Shown here piece by piece: positions 36,349 to 44,038 of a DNA stretch of 64,000 nt (within the stretch, counting starts at the first letter, position 1; every line of letters starts with the position of its first letter). A program made the position numbers and the translations under genes. The notes beneath the pieces are model-generated. The model was not told where the DNA came from, did not search any database, and was given only the letters and a program-made list of their open reading frames with translations. The stretch comes from Paucibacter sp. B2R-40. Lineage in GTDB: Bacteria; Pseudomonadota; Gammaproteobacteria; Burkholderiales; Burkholderiaceae_C. Location of the stretch: assembly GCF_025717555.1 (NCBI RefSeq), contig NZ_JAJIRP010000005.1, positions 248,001 through 312,000 of the forward strand, in the 5' to 3' direction.

Positions 36349-37530
36349 ATGAACCATCAGATTCTGGGCGCTGTTGCGCTGGGCTATACGCCCTTGATCG
36401 ACCGCCAACGCATGGTCACGGCCACCCGCTTGACCGTGATTCCCTTGCGACCCGACGCCAAACTCGAAGCGGTCGACTTGCTCGCCGCAGTGGCCGAAGT
36501 TTGGCCTGCCGGTGGCACTCAGGTGATCCTCAATGTCTTGAGCGAAGACCTGCTCGAGAGCCTGTTGCGTACCGCGCCTACGGCCAATGTGATGATCGAG
36601 GTGCCGGCCTTTATGGCCACCGACGCCGTCCACGGCGAACTCTTGTTGGCTCTGAAGAAGCGCCATATAGCGCTGCTGCTCAAAGGCTTGCCGAGCACCG
36701 CGCTGGCGGCCGATATCAAGCCCTGTTTCAGCCATGTGGTGCTGGATCTGGACGACGAAAGCCGAGGTGTGAGCGACAGCACCGGCCTGCCCAAGCTGCA
36801 ATCCGGCCTGCGCAGCGCAGCCGACATTGACGCGAGTTTTTCCCGTGGCGTGGCCGGCGTCATCGGTTGGCCCATGCAAGGTGCTTACGAGGCGCCTTCG
36901 GTGCCCGGCAAGACAGAAGTTCAGGCCGATTTGCAAGTCATTGTCGAGTTGATGTCACGCATCGACCAGGGCGAAGATGTCGAGCGGCTGGAACAGACCC
37001 TCAAGCGCGACCCCAGCTTGGCCTTCAAGTTGCTGCGCTATCTGAATTCGGCCGCCTTCGGCTTGCCGGTGGAAGTGGCCTCGTTCCGCCACGCCATCAT
37101 GTTGCTCGGCTATGCGCGCATGAAACGCTGGTTGGCCCTGTTGCTGACAACGGCCAGCAAGGACCACGCGATGCGGCCCATCATGTTCGCGGCACTGCGG
37201 CGGGGCCTGTTGATGGAGGAACTGGCCAAGGGGATGAGCGACTCCGAACTGCGCGATGAAATGTTCATCTGCGGCTTGTTCTCATTGCTGGACCATATGT
37301 TGAAGCAACCCTTCAGCAAGCTCTTGCAGTCGATTCCTATGCCCGAACGCGTGCGCCAGGCCTTGGTCGACGAGACCGGGCCCTACCAGCCCTATCTGGA
37401 GTTGGTGCGCGCGATAGAGCATGCATCCCTCTACGACTACCGCAGTGCCGCCGAACAGCTGATGCTGGGCGCCGAGGAGGTCAATATGTGCGTGCTGCGG
37501 GCGTTGAGCAAGGCCGCGCAACTGGAGTGA
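36349..37530 (+). CDS. Degenerate EAL-like plus HDOD domain protein
   Basis: 393 residues. Residues 1-190 look like an EAL-fold remnant (GYTPLIDRQRMVTATRLTV in place of the usual QPI-D start) with no EAL triplet or metal-binding residues, so no c-di-GMP hydrolysis is expected. Residues 195-390 are an HDOD domain (VELMSRIDQGEDVERLEQTL, KLLRYLNSAAFGLPVEVASF, AIMLLGYARMKRWLALLL). This is the YuxH/CdgJ-type architecture, reported to affect motility in Vibrio. It lies 47 bp after flgL and just before a large kinase gene, so it may be co-transcribed with either. Confidence 0.85.
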   Translation: MNHQILGAVALGYTPLIDRQRMVTATRLTVIPLRPDAKLEAVDLLAAVAEVWPAGGTQVILNVLSEDLLESLLRTAPTANVMIEVPAFMATDAVHGELLLALKKRHIALLLKGLPSTALAADIKPCFSHVVLDLDDESRGVSDSTGLPKLQSGLRSAADIDASFSRGVAGVIGWPMQGAYEAPSVPGKTEVQADLQVIVELMSRIDQGEDVERLEQTLKRDPSLAFKLLRYLNSAAFGLPVEVASFRHAIMLLGYARMKRWLALLLTTASKDHAMRPIMFAALRRGLLMEELAKGMSDSELRDEMFICGLFSLLDHMLKQPFSKLLQSIPMPERVRQALVDETGPYQPYLELVRAIEHASLYDYRSAAEQLMLGAEEVNMCVLRALSKAAQLE

Positions 37531-37568
37531 ACACCCCAAAGCTCGGCTGGCCCGTAAACTCGGGCCCA

Positions 37569-40500
37569 ATGTCAGAACAGCTCTCTCTCCTGCCGCAAGA
37601 TTTGGCCGCCCTGCGCGGCCTGTTTGGCTTGATCAGCGACCCGCTGATGTTGTTGAGCGAATCGCTTGATTTGCTGGAGGCCAATGCCAGCGCGCTGAAC
37701 CTGCTGGAGCAGCCGCCCGGTCAGCACGCCAGCAAGGGTTTGCATGGACTGCAAACCAGCCACGGTGGGCGACTGGGTGACTGGTTGCGCCTGGCCAGTC
37801 GGGCCCTCAGCGAAGGGCGCCGCGGCCCGCCGGCTCCCAGCATCAAACTCAGCAGCGGCCAGCGAGCCCCGCTCACCTTGATGGCGCTGCCGCCGCAAGA
37901 CCCGACCGATCTGGCGCGCTGGCTCTTGCACGCCCGCGTCGAGGACAAGCCGCGCGCCAAGATCGCCACAAGCCTGCAGCCCGCAGCGGCGCACTCGACC
38001 CAAGCGTTGCAACAAGCATGCAGCAACGAGGTGAGCAGCCGAGAACATGCCGAGCTGGCCCAGTGGTTCAAACTCTGCCCCCTGCCCATGGTGCTGTTCG
38101 ATGCCCAAGGCTTGCTGCTGAAAAACAATGCGGCCTTTGCGGCGCTATGCCTGCAATTGCCGACCACGCTGCATGAAGCCGACCCGGCCATCCAGCAATT
38201 GCTGGGTTGGCAGGGTGGGCGACTGTCCGCAGACCTGCTGAAGCTGACAGCGCCCGAGGCAACGCTGCAAACCCAGGCCAACTTGCCTGGCTCCAATGGC
38301 CGTACACATTGGCTGCAGGGCCGTTTGCAAGCCTTCAGCGGCGGGCAAGGCGGCCTGCCTCAGCGCTATCTGGCCGTGTTGGAGGATCGCTCCGTCGAGC
38401 AAGAACGCGACCTCGCACACCAACAGCTCGACGCCTTGATGGATACCGCCGGCGTCGGTTTGGCCACTTTTCAGCAAGATGCAGGCTGGCTGCGCCCACG
38501 CGCCTCCCGAGCCGCACATCCAGGCGCCGCAGGTGCCGCACGCAACCCAATGGCCAGCCTGCAAGGCATCAGCCGGGACATCGTCGAGGCGTCATCCTTG
38601 CCCGAGTTCGAGCGCCTGCAAAAGGCGCTCAAAAAAGGCGACCGGATCGAAGTCAGATATGCGGTGCGTCACCCCGAGTTGGGCCGGCGCTGGCTGCTCA
38701 CCCGGGTCGAGCCGGGCCAGCTCAAGTCGGGCCAGCGCACCACCTCGGTTGTCACGCTGGACGTGACGGCGCAGGCGCAAGCCGAGGACCGCAGCGAGCA
38801 GTTGCTGCACGAATTGACCACCATCATGGACAGCGCCAGCCTCGGTTTGGCCTATTTGCGTGGCGATCAATTGCTGCGCTGCAATCGCGGGTTCGAGCAA
38901 ATGCTCGGCTTGAGCGAAGCCCAGACCGTTGGCACGGCCGTCAGCCACTTGTTTGCGGCTTTGCCTGAGTTGGCCGGGCAGGTCCAAGCGGCCTTGCCGG
39001 AGTTGCTTGAGCAGCAGACCTTCGAGGCCGAGTTCTTGCAGGTGGGCAGCGAAGAGAAGCAGCCACGCTGGCTCTCGCTGAGCTTGCGCCGCGTCAACCG
39101 GCCGATCGACCCCGCCCAGAGCTCCGAGCCGCAGCAGGTCAAGGAGAGCATTGCCGTGATCAGCGACATCAGTCGACTGAAAGCGCAACAGGCGGAGTTG
39201 GAGGCCCTGGTGCAGGACCGCGAAATGATGTTCAGCCTCTCCGACGTGGGCATCGCGATTTTGCGCAATGGCCGTGTCACGCGCGCCAATGACGCCTTGG
39301 CCCAATTGACGGGCTATCGCATCCATGAACTGAGTGGTTTGGACCATCAAGAGCTGTTCGACAGCTCCCTGGATTTCGACAATCAAAACGACGCTGTCGA
39401 AAGCGCCCTCAATACCTACGGCCTGTGGCGCGGCGAACGACGCGTGCGCCGCCAAGACGGCACGGGCCTGTGGATGCAGGTCAGCAAGCGCGTGATGCGC
39501 CCGGGCGCGCCGGATGAAGGCTTGATCGCCACCTATGTCAATGTCGATGACCGCTGGCGTGCCCAGCAATCGCTGATGTTGCAGACCGAGCGCGAACGCG
39601 CGGTGCTGGATTCGGTCCTGGTCGGCATCGTGACGGTCGGGCGCGGCGGCATCGAATGGATGAACCGCTCAGCGCGGCGCATGTTCGGCGGCGACCTGAG
39701 CGAATTCGCGGGCCAGCCGATGAGCATCGTGGCCACGCCCGCGTCCGATCACCCGTTCCGCCAAAGCCACTACCTGGACGAGCTGACCGAAGGCCAGACC
39801 GAGGCCTTCGAGTGCCGCTTGAAGGCCTGCGACGGGCGCGAGTTCTGGGTCGTCGGCAATGCCGTCGTGACCGGCGCACGCGCCACAGGGAGGCAGCTGA
39901 CCTACGCCTTGCTGGACATCGACCGGCGCCGCCAAGCCGAGGCACAGACCCAGCAAGCGCAGGCCAGCCTGAGCCGCATCATCGAAGCTGCGCCCTTGGC
40001 GATCAGCTTGCACGACGCCAAGACCTTGCGGGTCGAGCAGATCAACCAAGCCGCTGCCGCGCTGGCCGGGCGCAGCGAAGCGGCCTTGATGGGCGCCAGC
40101 CCGGAAGACTTGTTTGGCCGCGAGCAGGGCGAGTTGATTCGCCGCGATATGTTGGCCGCATTGCAGGCCAGCGCCGTCACGCAGCACGAGTACCGGCTGG
40201 GCAGTGGCGAGCAAATGCGCGTCTGGGATGCCCGCTTCTTGCATTTGGCCGGCACCAGCGAGGGCTCCGAATCGGCCGAGATAGGTGCGCCGGAACAGCT
40301 GTTACTGGTTGCCAGTGATGTGACCGAGCACCGCGCCGCTGAGGAAGCGCGCCTACAGGCTGCGATCTCGCAGCGCGAGTTGCTGGTGCGCGAAGTGCAT
40401 CACCGCATCAAGAACAATTTGCAGGGCGTGGCCGGCCTGCTGCAGCAAATTGCCGCGCGCCGCCCCGAAGTGGCCAGCGTCATCAATGAAGCGGTCGGGC

Positions 40501-40988
40501 AGGTGCATGCGATCGCGCAGGTCTATGGGCTGCAAGTCGGCGGCTCCGGGCCGCTGCGGATTCGCCGCGTGATGGATGCCATCATTGGCTCGGTGCAGCG
40601 GATGTCGGGGCGCAGCATTGCCACGCACATCGAAGGCGTCAGCGCGCCCCAAGCCAACCAGTGGGCGCTGCCCGAGGCCGAATCGATCCCGGTGGCACTG
40701 ACGCTCAATGAGTTGTTGACCAATGCCATCAAACACAGCCAAGACAGCGTGGTGTCCTGCACCTTGATTTGTGGCGCCAAGAGTGTGGCGGTCGAGATCA
40801 TCAATGCAGGCCGGCTGCCGGCCGATTTCAACTTGGCGCAAGTGCCCGGTGGGGTGTCGGGTTTGGGCCTGGTGCGGGCTCTATTGCCGCGTCGCAGCGC
40901 GCTGCTGACCTTGGATCAGCGCGAGGAATTTGTCGTCTGCCGGATGGAGTTGCTGGCGCCCAGCGTCAGCCTGTTGACCGAGTCCTGA
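37569..40988 (+). CDS. Multi-PAS soluble sensor kinase with HisKA_2 and HATPase
   Basis: About 1139 residues without membrane segments. At least five PAS-like units occur in series: around residues 175-300, 420-540, 550-680, 685-810 and 815-940 (for example GVGLATFQQDAG, SASLGLAYLRGDQLLRCNRG, DVGIAILRNGRVTRANDALA, VLVGIVTVGRGGIEWMNRSA). The kinase core has the HisKA_2 box LLVREVHHRIKNNLQGVAGL with the phospho-His, and HATPase with LTLNELLTNAIKHS and GVSGLGLVRALL. This class pairs with ANTAR regulators in the EutW/EutV type of system, and an ANTAR regulator is the next gene. The ATG at 37569 is chosen; a GTG overlapping the HDOD stop (37527) is an alternative. Confidence 0.88.
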   Translation: MSEQLSLLPQDLAALRGLFGLISDPLMLLSESLDLLEANASALNLLEQPPGQHASKGLHGLQTSHGGRLGDWLRLASRALSEGRRGPPAPSIKLSSGQRAPLTLMALPPQDPTDLARWLLHARVEDKPRAKIATSLQPAAAHSTQALQQACSNEVSSREHAELAQWFKLCPLPMVLFDAQGLLLKNNAAFAALCLQLPTTLHEADPAIQQLLGWQGGRLSADLLKLTAPEATLQTQANLPGSNGRTHWLQGRLQAFSGGQGGLPQRYLAVLEDRSVEQERDLAHQQLDALMDTAGVGLATFQQDAGWLRPRASRAAHPGAAGAARNPMASLQGISRDIVEASSLPEFERLQKALKKGDRIEVRYAVRHPELGRRWLLTRVEPGQLKSGQRTTSVVTLDVTAQAQAEDRSEQLLHELTTIMDSASLGLAYLRGDQLLRCNRGFEQMLGLSEAQTVGTAVSHLFAALPELAGQVQAALPELLEQQTFEAEFLQVGSEEKQPRWLSLSLRRVNRPIDPAQSSEPQQVKESIAVISDISRLKAQQAELEALVQDREMMFSLSDVGIAILRNGRVTRANDALAQLTGYRIHELSGLDHQELFDSSLDFDNQNDAVESALNTYGLWRGERRVRRQDGTGLWMQVSKRVMRPGAPDEGLIATYVNVDDRWRAQQSLMLQTERERAVLDSVLVGIVTVGRGGIEWMNRSARRMFGGDLSEFAGQPMSIVATPASDHPFRQSHYLDELTEGQTEAFECRLKACDGREFWVVGNAVVTGARATGRQLTYALLDIDRRRQAEAQTQQAQASLSRIIEAAPLAISLHDAKTLRVEQINQAAAALAGRSEAALMGASPEDLFGREQGELIRRDMLAALQASAVTQHEYRLGSGEQMRVWDARFLHLAGTSEGSESAEIGAPEQLLLVASDVTEHRAAEEARLQAAISQRELLVREVHHRIKNNLQGVAGLLQQIAARRPEVASVINEAVGQVHAIAQVYGLQVGGSGPLRIRRVMDAIIGSVQRMSGRSIATHIEGVSAPQANQWALPEAESIPVALTLNELLTNAIKHSQDSVVSCTLICGAKSVAVEIINAGRLPADFNLAQVPGGVSGLGLVRALLPRRSALLTLDQREEFVVCRMELLAPSVSLLTES

Positions 40989-41048
40989 TGCCTTACCGAA
41001 ACGGCACTCCGAACAAACGCGAAGTTTGGGCGACAATGCGGCAAACAA

Positions 41049-41067
41049 GGTGGGTCAGCAGCCCACC
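41049..41067 (+). other. Short hairpin in the leader of the ANTAR regulator gene
   Basis: GGTGGG / CCCACC with a 7-base loop, between the kinase stop and the regulator start. No T-run follows, so it is not a terminator by itself. Its loop does not clearly fit the ANTAR hexaloop rule (A at 1, G at 4). Recorded because an ANTAR protein is encoded right after it. Confidence 0.3.
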
Positions 41068-41097
41068 AAGACGCAGCACAGCGGGGGGCCTCCAACG

Positions 41098-41697
41098 GTG
41101 AGCAATGAAAAGGGCAAGATTCTTGTCGTCGACGACGATCGCTTGGTACTGGCGACCTTGACCTATGGTTTGGCGCAGGCTGGCTTCGAGGTGATTGACG
41201 CCGACAATGGCGACGACGCTATTTTGCTGGCGCGTGAACATCGGCCCGAACTGGCCTTGCTGGACATCCGCATGGAAGGGCTGAGCGGCTTCGATGTCGC
41301 CGCGTACTTGCGCGAATATCTGCACATCCCCTTTATGTTTTTGTCCGCATTTGCCGACGAAGCCACCGTCGCCAAGGTGAAAGAATTGGGAGCGGTGGCC
41401 TACCTGATCAAGCCGCTGGATATTCATCAAATTGTGCCGGCCGTAGAGGCCGCTTTTGCCAACCGCAAGCAAACTCAAACTCCGGCGCCGCCTGCGCAGG
41501 AATTGAACAAGCCGGTGTTGCATGAGTTGCTGCCGGTGGCCGTCGGGGTCTTGATGCACCGCTACTCGCTGTCACGCCAAGATGCCTTGGACAGACTGCA
41601 AAAGCTGGCCGCAGCCGAGGGCCGCGAACTGGAGCTGCAGGCCAAAATGCTGGTCGAGGCGGTCGAAATGCTGGCTCAGCCCGCGAGCGTGAAGTAG
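41098..41697 (+). CDS. ANTAR-domain response regulator (predicted antiterminator)
   Basis: About 199 residues starting with GTG (VSNEKGKILVVDDDRLVLAT). The receiver has Asp12-14, phospho-site Asp56 (LALLDIRMEGLSGF), a FLSAFAD switch and Lys in AYLIKPLD. After a Pro-rich linker, residues about 140-195 form an ANTAR domain (HELLPVAVGVLMHRYSLSRQ, DALDRLQKLAAAEGRELELQ). ANTAR proteins bind paired RNA hairpins to prevent termination, or act as other RNA-binding outputs. The upstream HisKA_2 kinase is the likely phosphodonor. Its 3' end overlaps the convergent kinase gene by 22 bp. Confidence 0.88.
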   Translation: MSNEKGKILVVDDDRLVLATLTYGLAQAGFEVIDADNGDDAILLAREHRPELALLDIRMEGLSGFDVAAYLREYLHIPFMFLSAFADEATVAKVKELGAVAYLIKPLDIHQIVPAVEAAFANRKQTQTPAPPAQELNKPVLHELLPVAVGVLMHRYSLSRQDALDRLQKLAAAEGRELELQAKMLVEAVEMLAQPASVK

Positions 41698-43310
41698 AAC
41701 TGCGCGCCCTCGCCGACCACCGCCTCGGCCCAAATCTCGCCGCCGTGGCGGCGCACGATGCGACGCACCGAGGCCAAGCCAACCCCGGTGCCTTGAAATT
41801 CGCTGGCACTGTGCAGACGTTGAAAGACACCAAACAAGCGATCGGCAAATCGCATATCAAAACCCGCGCCGTTGTCGCTGACGCGGTAAATCCACTGCCC
41901 CGCCTCTTGCTGCGCTTCAAAGCGGATCAGCGGCTGCAGGCATTTGCCGCTGTACTTCCAAGCATTGCCGAGCAGGTTCTCCAGCACCATGCGCAACAGC
42001 GTCGGATCCCCCTGCACCAACATATGCGGCTGAATATGCACATGGACGCTGCGCTCAGGGCTGGAACGGGCCAACTCCTCCACCACAAACCCTGCTAGCT
42101 GGGACAAATTGACCGGTTGACGCGCCAAGGGCTGGGCCGATAACTGCGCCAGCGAGAGCAGCGAGTCAATCATGCTGTTCATGCGCGCCGCCGCACCCAT
42201 CACCCGGTCTAGATGGTCATTGCCGATGCGGTCCAGCAATCGCCCATAGTCTTCTTTCAAGATGCGGGTGAAGCCCTCCACCACCCGCAGCGGCGCGCGC
42301 AAATCATGCGAGACGGTAAAACTGAAAGACTCATGCTCATGCGCCATTTGCTGCGCCTGCAAGGACGGCCCCGCCTCGGGGCGCTGCGGTGCGCTGAGCG
42401 GGGCCTGCTGTGGCCACAAGGTCAGCAACTGGTAGCTGCCGCCAGCGTCTGAAAAACTGTTTCCCAGCTCGGGCCTTGGCGACGCTTGCGCAGCCAAGGC
42501 CGCCACCACCGGCTCGGGCAAATGACTCAAACACTCGGCCCATGTCGAGCCAGCAGAGGCCGCTGCACCGCTCAATGCGGCAGCTTGCTTGTTCTGCGCC
42601 AAAACCCTTGCAAGCCCCTGCGCCGACGCGTCGTCCAAGAGCCAAGCCGGCCCCGGCAGCGCCTCCATCCAGCGATGCTCAATGCCGGTCAGCGATGCCG
42701 GCGGTAAAGCCTCAGCGCTGCCTTGATAGCCGCAAAAGCGCCCTTGCTCATCCGTGCAGGCGATGGCTCGCAGGCGCCAGCGAGCGCCGCTACCGTCGCT
42801 AGACAGAACCTGCAAGTCAAAGTGGGCGGCCTGCTCTTCAAGCCGCTGACGCAGGCTCTGAGCCCCATCATCAAGCAGATCAAAGCGCTCCCACAATGCT
42901 TGCGGCGCAGCCGCACCCGCCCACAGCGAGCTCAGTGCAGCCTGCGGCGCTTGCCAACGCACCAAGCGGTGATTGGCGTCACTCGCCCACTGGCAATGCG
43001 GCTGCAGTTGGGCCAGGGTCTGTGCATGCATGCGCGCCTCTCGCAGCGCTGCGAAAAACTGTTGGCGCGTCAATCGCACACCGATATGCCAGGCCAAAGC
43101 GGCGACCACCAACAAAACCAAGGCCGTACACAGCCCCGTCAGCAACAAGGCCAGCAGGCCTGAGCTCTCGCCCTGGCGCAACACCAGCAACAAGGCCAGC
43201 AGGCACAAGACGCCGGCCGCCAAACTCAGACCCAGCAAGAGCGCCACACCCCGACCGGGCAAGCGGCGGCTACTGAAGCGGGCATCGCTGAGACTATTCA
43301 TGCCGATCAT
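41676..43310 (-). CDS. Membrane histidine kinase with phytochrome-like kinase core
   Basis: 544 residues. Two close hydrophobic segments near residues 20-70 (GVALLLGLSLAAGVLCLLAL, ALLLTGLCTALVLLVVAALA) leave almost no periplasmic part, so the signal is probably cytoplasmic or within the membrane. A PAS-like region follows, then HisKA (ESFSFTVSHDLRAPLRVVEG), N box NLLGNAWKYSG, DNGAGFDMRFADRLFGVFQR and TGVGLASVRRIV. The HDLRAPLR-x-GF form is typical of the phytochrome/bacteriophytochrome-like kinase group. Orphan: the nearest receiver on the same strand is far. It overlaps the ANTAR gene tail-to-tail. Confidence 0.87.
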   Translation of the reverse strand: MIGMNSLSDARFSSRRLPGRGVALLLGLSLAAGVLCLLALLLVLRQGESSGLLALLLTGLCTALVLLVVAALAWHIGVRLTRQQFFAALREARMHAQTLAQLQPHCQWASDANHRLVRWQAPQAALSSLWAGAAAPQALWERFDLLDDGAQSLRQRLEEQAAHFDLQVLSSDGSGARWRLRAIACTDEQGRFCGYQGSAEALPPASLTGIEHRWMEALPGPAWLLDDASAQGLARVLAQNKQAAALSGAAASAGSTWAECLSHLPEPVVAALAAQASPRPELGNSFSDAGGSYQLLTLWPQQAPLSAPQRPEAGPSLQAQQMAHEHESFSFTVSHDLRAPLRVVEGFTRILKEDYGRLLDRIGNDHLDRVMGAAARMNSMIDSLLSLAQLSAQPLARQPVNLSQLAGFVVEELARSSPERSVHVHIQPHMLVQGDPTLLRMVLENLLGNAWKYSGKCLQPLIRFEAQQEAGQWIYRVSDNGAGFDMRFADRLFGVFQRLHSASEFQGTGVGLASVRRIVRRHGGEIWAEAVVGEGAQFYFTLAG

Positions 43311-43378
43311 TGTAGGGATGCAAAATGTCTTTTTTCACCGCCGCCTTGCACGGCCAGGAGCGAGCAAGGCGGCAGCAC

Positions 43379-43405
43379 TCAAGTTAACGCTGCCTGAGCC
43401 GATAG
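43379..43405 (+). promoter_or_regulatory. FliA (sigma-28) promoter upstream of Hpt and GGDEF-EAL genes
   Basis: TCAA, 15 bp, GCCGATAG against the consensus TAAA-N15-GCCGATAA: -10 matches 7 of 8, spacing exact. The resulting leader of about 220 bp before the Hpt start (43406-43633) contains no gene I can support. Confidence 0.7.
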
Positions 43406-43633
43406 CCACACAATAGGCCGGCGCAGCCGAGCTTGCGGCATGGCCAGGCGCGCGCCACACCTTGCCGATTATTGATCCGCGCGATGAGCGCCCTAACTTG
43501 ATGGACACCGGTCAGCCACTTCAAACAAGCCGCTTGCGCTGGCCAGCGATTTTTCGCACGCGCCAAACGACGACAATGCCGTAGAGATAAGCAGTTTTGA
43601 CGCAAGCAATTGCCCGCCCAAGATGGAAGCCCC

Positions 43634-44038
43634 ATGCAGTCCACACCAAACCCTGAAAACAAGCCTGCTTCCGCCGATGGCTTTCGCCTAGACGCGCAAG
43701 CCTTGGCGCGCCTGGAAGAACTCGACCCCAATGGTGCAAATAGGCTGATAGAGCGAGTAGTCACGGCCTATGTCAAGTCACTTGAACGCCTGTTGCCGGA
43801 GCTTGAAGGCGCACGCGGCGCTCAGTTGGACCTGCATGTCATTCGTCATGTCTGCCACACCTTGAAGTCATCGTCGGCCAGCTTGGGTGCACTTGATTTG
43901 GCCGAGCGCTGCGCCGAGATTGAAACAATGGCGCGGATTGGCCAAACAGATGGATTGGAGCCCTTGCTAGACGGTATGCTCGGGCAAGTGATCCAAGTCA
44001 GGCAGGCTCTGCTGAGCCTGCTGCCTAATATTCCATGA
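43634..44038 (+). CDS. Histidine phosphotransfer (Hpt) domain protein
   Basis: About 134 residues, a single Hpt domain. Phospho-acceptor His75 lies in VIRHVCHTLKSSSASLGA, with the usual Lys three residues on and the Gly turn. The N-terminal 15 residues are polar. The ATG at 43634 has GGAAG upstream. It relays phosphate between a hybrid kinase and a receiver; the receiver-GGDEF-EAL protein whose start overlaps its stop (ATGA) is the obvious partner. The donor kinase is not fixed by the sequence. Confidence 0.88.
   Translation: MQSTPNPENKPASADGFRLDAQALARLEELDPNGANRLIERVVTAYVKSLERLLPELEGARGAQLDLHVIRHVCHTLKSSSASLGALDLAERCAEIETMARIGQTDGLEPLLDGMLGQVIQVRQALLSLLPNIP

Noticed and set aside
42112-42139. 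GCCGATAA inside the membrane kinase gene on the plus strand
   Set aside because: At 15 bp upstream the -35 reads TTGA, not TAAA, and no plus-strand gene follows; likely chance within coding sequence.
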